From Oceanobacillus sp. HTM 045 (GTDB taxonomy: Bacteria > Pseudomonadota > Alphaproteobacteria > Rhodobacterales > Rhodobacteraceae): a stretch of DNA of 64,000 bases. Below are positions 37,035-43,893 of the stretch, piece by piece. A program made the translations under genes and the position numbers. The stretch lies in NCBI GenBank assembly GCA_009733745.1, contig WNWL01000001.1:806001-870000 (forward strand), written 5' to 3'. The notes under the pieces were generated by a model. It saw only the letters and a list, made by a program, of their open reading frames with translations. It was not told the origin of the DNA and ran no database searches. How positions within the stretch are numbered: the stretch's first letter is position 1; each line of letters opens with the position of its first letter.

Positions 37035-37401
37035 GCGCCCGCATCGCGTCGGCCGCCCGCTCCTCGGGCACGAACAGGTGGTCGTGGTAGAAGCCCGCGA
37101 CCGGGTTCACGCCCATCCCCTCGGCGGCCAGTACCGTCGCGATACGGGCAATGAAACCAACGGCTTCGAGCGCGGAGTGGACGTTGAGCGTGATCCGCCG
37201 GCAGGGAAACTCCGCGGCGATCCCGTGTGCGTCCGCCTCCGCGCGGGCGAGGATTAGCGTGGTCCCCTCCGCCTCATCGAACCGCATCAGCGCGCCGATG
37301 CCCTCCGGCACCGCGGCCACGGTGGCGAAGACATAGGTCTCCGGGTCCAGCACCGGCTCCATCCCGGCGATCAGCCGGTCGAGATCGGTCTCGCCGCTCA
37401 T
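37009..37401 (-). CDS. ACT-domain protein
   Basis: A 130-aa protein with two ACT-like halves of the DUF3388/CASTOR-like style: TYVFATVAAVPEGIGALMRF and GTTLILARAEADAHGIAAEF, then CRRITLNVHSALEAVGFIAR with IATVLAAEGMGVNPVAGFYH and the closing strand DHLFVPEERAADAMRALRRM. ACT domains usually bind amino acids; the ligand is unknown. Its ATG overlaps the stop of the preceding SRPBCC-like gene by four bases, placing it last in a three-gene leftward operon. Confidence 0.82.
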   Translation of the reverse strand: MSGETDLDRLIAGMEPVLDPETYVFATVAAVPEGIGALMRFDEAEGTTLILARAEADAHGIAAEFPCRRITLNVHSALEAVGFIARIATVLAAEGMGVNPVAGFYHDHLFVPEERAADAMRALRRMAAPA

Positions 37402-37841
37402 GCCGGCACCGGGGCATGTGCAGCGATCAGCTCCGGCCATGCGCCGATCTGCCCGGCGAAGCTCTCCGCGCTCATCTCCGCCACCAGCGCCTCGCCCGCG
37501 GCGGTCAGGGCGGTGACGTCGTACTCGACCCGAACCCGCGTGCCGCCCGCGCCGTTATCGTCGCAGCGCACGTCTACGAAGGCCGCCCGCGAGGCCGGCG
37601 TCAGGCGCAGGTAGCGCGCGTGCCCCGCATCCGGCTCCCATGCGAGGCAGGTCCAGAAGGTCAGCTCCTCGCCCGCGCCGGTGGTGAACAGCATCTCCGG
37701 CACCGTGTCGCCGCTCGCGGGGCGGATGTAGACCGGCGCCCAGCCGGGCACCCAGGCTTCCTCGCCGCGCGGGGTGAACAGCCCGATCGCCGCGCCGGGC
37801 GGGCGGTCGAGGGTGAACTCACGGCTCAGGATCTTGTGCAT
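37398..37841 (-). CDS. SRPBCC-like protein
   Basis: A 147-aa START-fold-like protein: LDRPPGAAIGLFTPRGEEAW with VPGWAPVYIRP, LTFWTCLAWEPDAGHARYLR, and RVEYDVTALTAAGEALVAEM leading into a C-terminal helix. The WVPGWxPxY pattern is shared with small SRPBCC proteins. The gene overlaps the ACT gene (ATGA) and overlaps the upstream small regulator-like gene by 23 bp, so the three are translated together. Confidence 0.72.
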   Translation of the reverse strand: MHKILSREFTLDRPPGAAIGLFTPRGEEAWVPGWAPVYIRPASGDTVPEMLFTTGAGEELTFWTCLAWEPDAGHARYLRLTPASRAAFVDVRCDDNGAGGTRVRVEYDVTALTAAGEALVAEMSAESFAGQIGAWPELIAAHAPVPA

Positions 37842-38097
37842 CTCGCCCGTCCTCCTCCAGCGCATGGGCATCCGCCGCGGTGAGGTCGCAGCCATAGACC
37901 TCGCGCAGCTTGGCGATCACCTCCAGAGTCTCCGGCCCGAAGGCGCATTTGCCCTCGAAGGCGTGCAGCACGATCCCCTCGACCAGGTCGCCGAGGCTCA
38001 TGTCGCGATACTCCGCGACGCCCTTGAGCACCTTCACCACCGGCGCGGCGAGGCGCATTCCGGTCTGGGTTCGGGGGATGGTCTGCCGTTCGCTCAT
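37819..38097 (-). CDS. Small putative ribbon-helix-helix-type protein
   Basis: A 92-aa protein not firmly recognised. After a short polar start, RTQTGMRLAAPVVKVLKGVA and EYRDMSLGDLVEGIVLHAFE have the strand-helix-helix layout of small RHH (Arc/MetJ-like) DNA-binding proteins; the rest is an acidic helix (LEVIAKLREVYGCDLTAADA). There is no Shine-Dalgarno, but the start codon sits in the left arm of a perfect palindrome (38095-38114), as expected for an autoregulated leader. It is the first gene of the operon with the SRPBCC-like and ACT genes. Confidence 0.6.
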   Translation of the reverse strand: MSERQTIPRTQTGMRLAAPVVKVLKGVAEYRDMSLGDLVEGIVLHAFEGKCAFGPETLEVIAKLREVYGCDLTAADAHALEEDGRDAQDPEP

Positions 38098-38114
38098 GTT
38101 ATCTTGGTAACATG
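38095..38114. promoter_or_regulatory. Palindromic operator candidate
   Basis: CATGTTA-TCTTGG-TAACATG, a perfect 7-bp inverted repeat with a 6-bp spacer; the left arm overlaps the start codon of the small RHH-like gene. A second TAAC half-site follows (TAACATGGTAACG), giving overlapping GTTACC-type elements. It is AT-rich against a GC-rich background and stands out sharply. Confidence 0.65.
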
Positions 38115-38128
38115 GTAACGACGCAGTC

Positions 38129-39454
38129 TCAAGCCTCCGGCGGAACCTCCGGCACCGGCCCGCGCAGGAGCGGCATCAGCGCCGCCAACTCCGGCCCGTG
38201 GTCACGCCCCGTCAGCGCGCGCCGCAGCGGCAGGAAGAGGCCCCTGCCCTTGCGCCCGGTGGCGGCCTTCACCGCGCCGGTCCACGCCTTCCACGTTTCC
38301 GGCCCCCAGGGCCGCGGCGGCAGCAGGGCGAGCGCCTCGCGCACGAAGTCCCGGTCCTCCTCCGCGATCAGCGGTTCGACACCGTCGCGGCATAGCGCCC
38401 ACCATTCCGCCGCCTCGTCCAGCCGCTCCAGGATCGGCCCGACCGCCGCCCAGAAGGCGGGCGCATCCTTCTCCGGCACGTCGAGCCGGCCCTGCACCGC
38501 CTCGAAAGGCAGCGCACGCAGAGTGCGGGTGGAATGGTGGCGCAACTCGTCCGCGTCAAACGCCGTCGGCGCGGTGCCAAAACGGGTGATGTCGAACCCT
38601 TCGATCAGCGCGGCATGGTCCGTCGCCACCTCCACCGGGTCGGACGAGCCCAGCCGCGCGAGGAAGGACAGCACCGCCAGCGGCTCCACCCCGCCCTCGC
38701 GCAGCTCCGCCAGAGACAGGTCGCCGAGCCGCTTGGAGAGTGCCGCGCCCCCCGGCCCGGTCAGCAGCGAATGGTGCGCGAATTCCGGCGCCGCGTGGCC
38801 GAGCGCGGCGAAGATCTGCACCTGTACGCCCGTGTTGGTGACGTGATCCGCGCCCCGCACTACATGCGTCACGCCCATCTCGGCGTCGTCCACCACCGAG
38901 GCCAGCGTGTAGAGCACCTGCCCGTCGCCGCGGATCAGCACCGGGTCCGACAGGCTCTCCGGGTCGACCCGCTCCGGCCCGCGGATCAGGTCGTCCCAGC
39001 CGATCTCGCCCGCCTCCAGCAGGAAGCGCCAGTGCGAGGCCCGGGCCTCGCGCAGTTCGGCCTTCTCCGCGTCGGTCAGCGCCAGCGCGGCGCGGTCGTA
39101 GACCGGCGGGCGCCCCATCGCGAGCTGCTTCTTGCGCTTGAGGTCCAGCTCCAGCGGCGTCTCGAAACACTCGTAGAGCCGGTTCGCCTCCCGCAGCCGG
39201 TCCGCCGCCGCTTGGTAGAGGTCGAGCCGCGCCGACTGCCGCTCCTCCCGGTCCCAGTGCAGGCCGAGCCAGTCGAGATCGGCCCGGATCGCGTCCGCAT
39301 ACCGCTCCTCCGACCGCTCCGGATCGGTGTCGTCGATCCGCAGGATGAACGTGCCCCCGGCCTTCCGGGCCATCAGCCAGTTCATCAGCGCCGTGCGCAG
39401 GTTGCCGACATGCAGCAGCCCTGTCGGCGACGGCGCGAAGCGGGTGGTGGTCAA
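38129..39454 (-). CDS. gltX: Glutamyl-tRNA synthetase
   Basis: A 441-aa class I synthetase. Seen: TTTRFAPSPTGLLHVGNLRT (HIGH-type HVGN), RIDDTDPERSEERYADAI, the GDGQVLYTLASVVDDAEMGV and THVVRGADHVTNTGVQ segments, and the KMSKS equivalent ALSKRLGD. The start is a TTG at 39454, supported by GGAG 7 bases upstream; the only nearby ATG (39461) is out of frame. The TTG overlaps the stop of a short upstream frame (TTGA). Rhodobacterales often carry two gltX copies, and this may be the second, discriminating type. Confidence 0.93.
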   Translation of the reverse strand: MTTTRFAPSPTGLLHVGNLRTALMNWLMARKAGGTFILRIDDTDPERSEERYADAIRADLDWLGLHWDREERQSARLDLYQAAADRLREANRLYECFETPLELDLKRKKQLAMGRPPVYDRAALALTDAEKAELREARASHWRFLLEAGEIGWDDLIRGPERVDPESLSDPVLIRGDGQVLYTLASVVDDAEMGVTHVVRGADHVTNTGVQVQIFAALGHAAPEFAHHSLLTGPGGAALSKRLGDLSLAELREGGVEPLAVLSFLARLGSSDPVEVATDHAALIEGFDITRFGTAPTAFDADELRHHSTRTLRALPFEAVQGRLDVPEKDAPAFWAAVGPILERLDEAAEWWALCRDGVEPLIAEEDRDFVREALALLPPRPWGPETWKAWTGAVKAATGRKGRGLFLPLRRALTGRDHGPELAALMPLLRGPVPEVPPEA

Positions 39455-39651
39455 AGTTCATTCTCCAGAACGCGATCTGCGCGTTGTCTCACCCACCGGT
39501 CTGATTGAGGCAAGTCGAATTCGTCGAGCCGCTTAGTTTGGCGAGTGCGACTCGCGGCGACGCGAACCGGGTCCCGAACTAGGATTGAGTTGATCGCTTC
39601 GAAAAACTCTTTGAGACGCGATAGTGAAAAATGTTCCTGCGCGCACCGCAT
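39451..39651 (-). CDS. Possible small protein coupled to gltX
   Basis: A 66-codon frame from ATG 39651 (GTG at 39654 also possible) ending in TGA that overlaps the TTG of gltX. The peptide includes HFSLSRLKEFFEAINSILVR and ends RWVRQRADRVLENEL. Its composition is protein-like and it lies in the lower-GC patch. It could be a real small gene, or the 3' remnant of a larger one, whose translation feeds into gltX. No family recognised. Confidence 0.35.
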   Translation of the reverse strand: MRCAQEHFSLSRLKEFFEAINSILVRDPVRVAASRTRQTKRLDEFDLPQSDRWVRQRADRVLENEL

Positions 39652-39678
39652 CACGCCTTCGTACTTGATGTATACCCC

Positions 39679-39713
39679 TTACCCACAGAAACCTGTGGAT
39701 AACATGTGGAAAA
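39679..39713. promoter_or_regulatory. Cluster of three DnaA-box-like 9-mers
   Basis: TTACCCACA at 39679-39687 (one mismatch to TTATCCACA), TGTGGATAA at 39694-39702 (perfect box on the minus strand) and TGTGGAAAA at 39705-39713 (one mismatch). The first two face each other as CCACAG / CTGTGG. AT-rich sequence with TAAATATG follows at 39737-39752. Confidence 0.7.
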
Positions 39714-39717
39714 CCTG

Positions 39718-39746
39718 TTGACAGGCACCAAATCTAGATGCATAAA
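39718..39746 (+). promoter_or_regulatory. Consensus-like sigma-70 promoter beside the DnaA boxes
   Basis: TTGACA (39718-39723), 17-bp spacer, CATAAA (39741-39746) reading rightward toward the GIY-YIG remnant. The -35 is flanked by CCTGT and ACAGG arms and abuts the DnaA boxes, so DnaA binding would be expected to affect it. Confidence 0.55.
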
Positions 39747-40003
39747 TATGCGCAATGGCTAGATGGAGAGTATTTTTACTCCATGTAGCTGTTTTTCCGT
39801 TGACATCGCTAGGGATTGTGTCAGTGTCGAGGAGACAGTCGGGCAAAGTTGCGCCGCCTCGGTCTGCCAACCTCGGCGGCGCTTGTGTCCGATCCGCACT
39901 TCCTGACGGTCGCTGCGGAGTCGGGGATCCACGAGGCTCGTTGTCATACGAGTCGCCGCCTGATGTCAAGGCGACCGTCATCGCATCAGATGGATACGAT
40001 GAT

Positions 40004-40334
40004 ATGACCACTACTAAAAAACCGAACCATCGAGTGGCATGGCCAATCTGGCAGATCCTACACGTACTGGATTTATCCACTCGACACCGACTTCGTCGCG
40101 AAGGCTGGCAATTACATCTTCGCTCGGGAGACTTCTCCGGGCCGATGGACGCCCGTCTACGTTGGCGAAACGTCCGACCTCAGCGAGCGCTTTACTAATC
40201 ACCATCGGTTGCCGTGTATTCAGCGCAATGGAGCAACGCACATCCATGTGCATACGAACGATGGCGGCCAGCTAGTCCGTCGCGCTGAGGAGAAGGACCT
40301 CATCACCAAGTGGCGACCGCCGTGCAACGGCTGA
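40004..40334 (+). pseudogene. GIY-YIG-type protein gene broken by one base in an A6 tract
   Basis: Starting at ATG 40004 (MTTTK) and reading with one A removed from the run at 40016-40021, a complete 109-aa protein appears ending at TGA 40332-40334. It has GNYIFARE (Tyr37), TPVYVGETSD (Tyr52), LSERF (Arg62), RRAEEKDLITKW (Glu95/96) and PPCNG (Asn108), the ordered GIY-YIG nuclease elements, plus RNGATHIHVHT. As written, the ATG frame leaves this frame after residue 5. It may be a true pseudogene, a homopolymer sequencing error, or a slippage-dependent gene. An in-frame ATG further upstream at 39755 also exists. GC is well below the genome level. Confidence 0.75.
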
Positions 40335-40355
40335 TGTCTCAACGGTGGATCTGAA

Positions 40356-40382
40356 GTCGGTTGGCCCTCCGGGCCAGCCGAC
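40356..40382. terminator. Long hairpin between the GIY-YIG remnant and the cupin gene
   Basis: GTCGGTTGGCCC / GGGCCAGCCGAC, a 12-bp stem with one G-T pair and loop TCC, 22 bp after the GIY-YIG stop and 44 bp from the end of the convergent cupin gene. It lacks a T-run on either side, so its termination role is probable but not certain. Confidence 0.5.
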
Positions 40383-40425
40383 ACAAGGACAAAGCTAGTG
40401 CCTAGATACTAAATTTCATTTCACC

Positions 40426-40797
40426 CTACACCCACTCCGGCTCCGCCACCGTGCGCTCGCCCCCGGCGTCGCCGGTGTTCAGCGTCCCGGCGGGTTCGAT
40501 CATGACGATCTCGCATTCCTCCGCCGCGACGGGGCGGTGCTCGACGCCCTTCGGCACGACGTGGATGTCGCCCGCCTTCAGCGCCACCTTCCGGTCGCGG
40601 TACTCCATGACGAAACTGCCCTTGTGGACGAGGAAGAACTCGTCCGTATCCGCGTGCGAATGCCAGACGAACTCCCCTTCGATCTTGGCGATCTTGATGT
40701 GGAGGTCGTTGACCTGCCCGACGATCCGCGGCTGCCAGTGCTCCGAGAAGGTTGCGAACTTCTCCGCCAGCGTGACGACGTCCAATCCCTTGCCCAT
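40426..40797 (-). CDS. Single-domain cupin protein
   Basis: A 123-aa cupin. The metal motifs are visible: GEFVWHSHADTDEFFLVHKG (HxHxxxxE type) and GDIHVVPKGVEHRPVAAEE. The flanks FATFSEHWQPRIVGQVNDLH and VIMIEP-like (IVMIEPAGTLNTG) strands match the small mannose-6-phosphate-isomerase-like cupins. GGAGACGGAC supports the ATG at 40797. It ends a leftward pair with the BKACE gene (26 bp gap), hinting at a shared small-molecule pathway; the reaction is unknown. Confidence 0.85.
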   Translation of the reverse strand: MGKGLDVVTLAEKFATFSEHWQPRIVGQVNDLHIKIAKIEGEFVWHSHADTDEFFLVHKGSFVMEYRDRKVALKAGDIHVVPKGVEHRPVAAEECEIVMIEPAGTLNTGDAGGERTVAEPEWV

Positions 40798-40823
40798 GTC
40801 CGTCTCCGTCCAGATTGCGCCCG

Positions 40824-41750
40824 TCAGAAACCCACCTGGTCGCCGCCCTTCAGCGCCAGCATCTCGCGCGCCTCGTCCGGGGTGGCGACCTCCAGCGACA
40901 GGCCCTCGAGGATGGCCCGCACCTTGGTGACCTGGTCGGCGTTGCTCTCGGCCAGCCGCTTCGGGCCGATCCAGAGGCTGTCCTCCAGCCCGACGCGCAC
41001 GTTGCCGCCCATCGAGGCCGCCTGCGAGGCGACCCGCATCTGCGCCGCGCCGGCCCCGAGGACGGACCAGACATAGGCGTCGCCCAGCAGCCTGTCGGCC
41101 GTGCGCTTCATGTGCATCACGTCTTCCGGGTGCGCGCCGATCCCGCCGAGGATGCCGAACACCGTCTGCACCAGCAGCGGCGGCTTCACCAGCCCGCGGT
41201 CGAGGAAATGGGCGAGGTTGTAGAGATGGCTGGTGTCGTAGCACTCGAACTCGAACCGCGTGCCATTGGCGCCGCAGGCCGTGACGATCCGCTCGATATC
41301 GGCATAGGTGTTCTTGAAGACGAGGTCGCGGCTCTTCTCCAGGTGCTCGCGCTCCCAGTCGTGTTGAAACTCGCTGTAGCGCCCGAGCATCGGGAACAGC
41401 CCGAAATTCATGCTGCCCATGTTGAGCGAGGCCACCTCCGGCGCCAGTTCGTGCGCCGGACGCATCCGCTCGTCCACGGGCATGTGCGGGCTGCCACCGG
41501 TGGTCAGGTTCACAACTGCGTTCGTCGCCTGCTTGATCCGCGGCAGGAACAGGCGGAAGGTGTCCGGGTCCTGCGTCGGGCGGCCGTCCTGCGGGTCGCG
41601 GGCGTGCAGGTGCAGGATCGTCGCGCCCGCATCCGCCGCGGCGATCGCGTCTGCCGCGATCTCGTCCGGCGTCACCGGCAGGTGCGGCGACATCGACGGC
41701 GTGTGGATCGCGCCGGTTACGGCACAGGAAATGATCACCTTGGCGGGCAT
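40824..41750 (-). CDS. BKACE-family beta-keto acid cleavage enzyme (DUF849)
   Basis: A 308-aa TIM-barrel enzyme of the 3-keto-5-aminohexanoate cleavage family, which transfers acetyl-CoA carbon units between beta-keto acids and CoA using one zinc. Seen: VIISCAVTGAIHTPSMSPHL, the zinc-binding ATILHLHARDPQDGRPTQD, VVNLTTGGSPHMPVDERM, VASLNMGSMNFGLFP, FECYDTSHLYNL and the late GGNVRVGLEDSLWI. The family is functionally diverse, so the exact beta-keto acid is not assigned. GGGGAGAGACG precedes the ATG. It forms a likely operon with the downstream cupin gene. Confidence 0.9.
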   Translation of the reverse strand: MPAKVIISCAVTGAIHTPSMSPHLPVTPDEIAADAIAAADAGATILHLHARDPQDGRPTQDPDTFRLFLPRIKQATNAVVNLTTGGSPHMPVDERMRPAHELAPEVASLNMGSMNFGLFPMLGRYSEFQHDWEREHLEKSRDLVFKNTYADIERIVTACGANGTRFEFECYDTSHLYNLAHFLDRGLVKPPLLVQTVFGILGGIGAHPEDVMHMKRTADRLLGDAYVWSVLGAGAAQMRVASQAASMGGNVRVGLEDSLWIGPKRLAESNADQVTKVRAILEGLSLEVATPDEAREMLALKGGDQVGF

Positions 41751-41858
41751 GAACGTCTCTCCCCTCGTCGCCTGTTCGGTCGTGCTTTGGCGGGGAGACT
41801 GCGCCGGGCCGAGACCCGGACGCAAGCGGCTTTCGGCGGCGGGACCGGACCAGCCGGA

Positions 41859-43082
41859 TCAGGACCGTTCGCAGCCCAGCACGTCCCGCCCGATGGCCCG
41901 GTCCCTCAGCCCCGCCCAGAGCGCACAGGCCAGCGTAGCCGCGGCCAGCATCGCGACCGCCATCGGCGTCGCCGTGTCGCTGCCGGCCAGCGCGACAAGG
42001 CTCGACGTTGCGAAGGCCGTGCCGAACTGTACCGCGCCGATCCCGGCCGAGCCCAGTCCCGCCGCTTCCGGGCTGCCGGCCATCGCCACGGTCATGCCGT
42101 TGGCGCTCAGCAGCCCGACCATGCCCAGCGTCACCCAGAGCACAGCGACCAGCAGCCAGAGCTGGCCGCTGCTCGAGACCAGCACCAGCGTCGCCGCCGC
42201 CGCGGCAAAGACCGGCAGACCCGCGCCGAGGACCTGCTCGGGGTCGTAGCGGTTCAGAAGCTGGTTGTTGATCTGCCCGAACACCACCAGCGCCGAGGCG
42301 ATCACGCCGAACAGGATGCCGTAGGAGGTGCCAGACAGCCCGAACCCGCCCTGGAACACTCCCGACGACGCGGTGATGAAGGCGAACATCGGCGCCTGGA
42401 TCAGCGCCGTGACCAGCGCCGGAACGACGAAACGCCGCCGCGCCGCGAGCGTCGCGAAATGGCCGAGCGCATGGCGCAATGCCCCCGGCTCCCGCTTCTC
42501 CTGCGGCAGGCTCTCCGGGATGAAGGCCATCGTCAGGCCGAAGGCAGCGACGCCGACGATCACCAGCGTGACGAAGATCGACCGCCAGCCGAACCCGGCC
42601 AGCAGCAGGCTGCCGAGGAAGGGCGACAGGATCGGCCCGAGCGTCATCAGCGCGACGAGTACGGTCAGCACCTTGGCCACCTTCCGCCCCTCGTAGAGAT
42701 CGGTCACGATCGCACGGCCCACCGCCATTCCCGCGCAGGCGCCTATCGCCTGCAACAGGCGCAGCACGTTGAACACCGCGATGTCGTCCACCAGCAGCAG
42801 TCCGACCGAGGTGGCGGTGAACAGCGCCGTGCCCGCCAGCAGTGGCAGCCTGCGGCCAATGGCGTCGGCCAGCGGGCCGACGATCACCTGCCCGAGGCAG
42901 AGACCGAGGAAAAACACCGACAGCGACATCTCGGCCGCCGCATCGGTGGCGTCGAACGCCTCCGCCAGGTCCCCGAGGGCCGAGAGATACATGTCCGTCG
43001 CGAGCGGCGGGAAGATCGAGAGCAGCGCGAGGACGGCGATGACAAGCGCCGCACGCAGACCGGTTGGCGAAGGCTGTGACAT
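41859..43082 (-). CDS. MFS drug-efflux transporter, Bcr/CflA type
   Basis: A 407-aa twelve-helix major facilitator. The first helix region ALLSIFPPLATDMYLSALGD is diagnostic of Bcr/CflA drug/H+ antiporters, followed by the loop 2-3 motif GPLADAIGRRLPLLAGTALF and the helix 5 GPILSPFLGSLLLAGFGWRS proline/glycine motif of antiporters. The start is taken as ATG 43082; an in-frame TTG at 43106 lacks a ribosome site. It is divergent from a TetR regulator across a palindrome, the usual arrangement for a drug-inducible pump. Confidence 0.9.
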   Translation of the reverse strand: MSQPSPTGLRAALVIAVLALLSIFPPLATDMYLSALGDLAEAFDATDAAAEMSLSVFFLGLCLGQVIVGPLADAIGRRLPLLAGTALFTATSVGLLLVDDIAVFNVLRLLQAIGACAGMAVGRAIVTDLYEGRKVAKVLTVLVALMTLGPILSPFLGSLLLAGFGWRSIFVTLVIVGVAAFGLTMAFIPESLPQEKREPGALRHALGHFATLAARRRFVVPALVTALIQAPMFAFITASSGVFQGGFGLSGTSYGILFGVIASALVVFGQINNQLLNRYDPEQVLGAGLPVFAAAAATLVLVSSSGQLWLLVAVLWVTLGMVGLLSANGMTVAMAGSPEAAGLGSAGIGAVQFGTAFATSSLVALAGSDTATPMAVAMLAAATLACALWAGLRDRAIGRDVLGCERS

Positions 43083-43122
43083 GCTGGTAGATCCGGGTTG
43101 AGACAACGGTGAGGACGCAGTT

Positions 43123-43140
43123 AGTAGACTGCAGTCTAAT
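43123..43140. promoter_or_regulatory. TetR-type operator between the MFS and tetR genes
   Basis: A perfect 14-bp palindrome TAGACTGCAGTCTA at 43125-43138, with A/T pairing also at the outer positions 43123 and 43140. It lies between divergent starts at 43082 and 43182 and next to TAATTATAC, a likely -10 for the rightward gene. Its position suggests that the adjacent TetR protein binds here. Confidence 0.75.
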
Positions 43141-43181
43141 TATACACTGGCACCGGTGGAAACCCGCTTTGCGCCAGGCGC

Positions 43182-43790
43182 ATGGCAGATAGCGACCGCA
43201 TGGCAGAAAGCGACCGCATGGCCGACGAGACCGCACAGGTCGGACGCCCGAGGAACGAGGCCGCCAGCGCCGCGCTGAAGGCGGCCGCGCTGAGGCTCGT
43301 GCGCACGGAAGGTTACGGCGTCAGCGTCTCCGCCATCATCCGCGAGGCGGGAGTTTCGCGGCAGACGCTCTACAACCGCTGGCCCACCAAGGCGGAGCTT
43401 GTGCTCGACGCCTTCTTCGAGTTGGCCGGAATGCAGGTGGCCACGCCCGATCTCGGCGGCGACACCCCGCGCCGCGACCTGCTCGCCACCTTCCTGCGCG
43501 AGGTGTTCGGCCATCTCCGCAAGGACGCGGACCTGCTGCGCACCCTGATCGCCGAGGCGCAGACCGATCCGGGCTTCCGCGCCGTGTTCTTCGACCGCTT
43601 CGTCCGGCCCCGCGAGGAAATCGTCCTCGCCCTGCTGCGCGACGCGCAGGCAAGGGGCGAGATGAACGCCGGGCGCGACCCCGACCTCGCCTCGGCGATG
43701 ATCCACGGCGCGTTCTGGTACCGCCTGCTGAACGACCGCCCGCTGACCGACGCCGTCGCCGACGGCCTGGCGGACGAGGTGTTCCGCTAG
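43182..43790 (+). CDS. TetR-family transcriptional regulator
   Basis: A 202-aa regulator. The helix-turn-helix is VSVSAIIREAGVSRQTLYNR with WPTKAELVLDAFFE following; the C-terminal part is an AcrR/TetR_C_11-type ligand domain with the LRTLIAEAQTDPGFRAVFFD signature. The first 18 residues are three near-copies of a six-residue unit (MADSDR, MAESDR, MADETA), encoded by 18-bp direct repeats that give three alternative in-frame ATGs at 43182, 43200 and 43218; the true start is undecided. It probably represses the divergent efflux gene and itself. Confidence 0.9.
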   Translation: MADSDRMAESDRMADETAQVGRPRNEAASAALKAAALRLVRTEGYGVSVSAIIREAGVSRQTLYNRWPTKAELVLDAFFELAGMQVATPDLGGDTPRRDLLATFLREVFGHLRKDADLLRTLIAEAQTDPGFRAVFFDRFVRPREEIVLALLRDAQARGEMNAGRDPDLASAMIHGAFWYRLLNDRPLTDAVADGLADEVFR

Positions 43791-43834
43791 CGGGCCGCCT
43801 TGCGCCTCCGTCCGCCCCCTGCAGCCGCCGGCCC

Positions 43835-43863
43835 AAGGAAAACGGCCCCCGCAAGGGGGGCCG
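43835..43863 (-). terminator. Rho-independent terminator of leuA
   Basis: Read on the minus strand after the leuA stop: stem CGGCCCC / GGGGCCG with a short purine loop, then TTTTCCTT. It lies 31 bp past the stop and 45 bp from the end of tetR, and has no T-run on the plus strand. Confidence 0.8.
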
Positions 43864-43893
43864 ATCCGGGTTTCGGGTATCAGGCGGCGGGGA

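Noticed and set aside
39679-39752. Chromosomal replication origin
   Set aside because: Three DnaA-box-like sites and AT-rich DNA are suggestive, but no neighbouring origin-associated genes such as dnaA, hemE, parAB or gidA are present, so a full oriC call is not justified.
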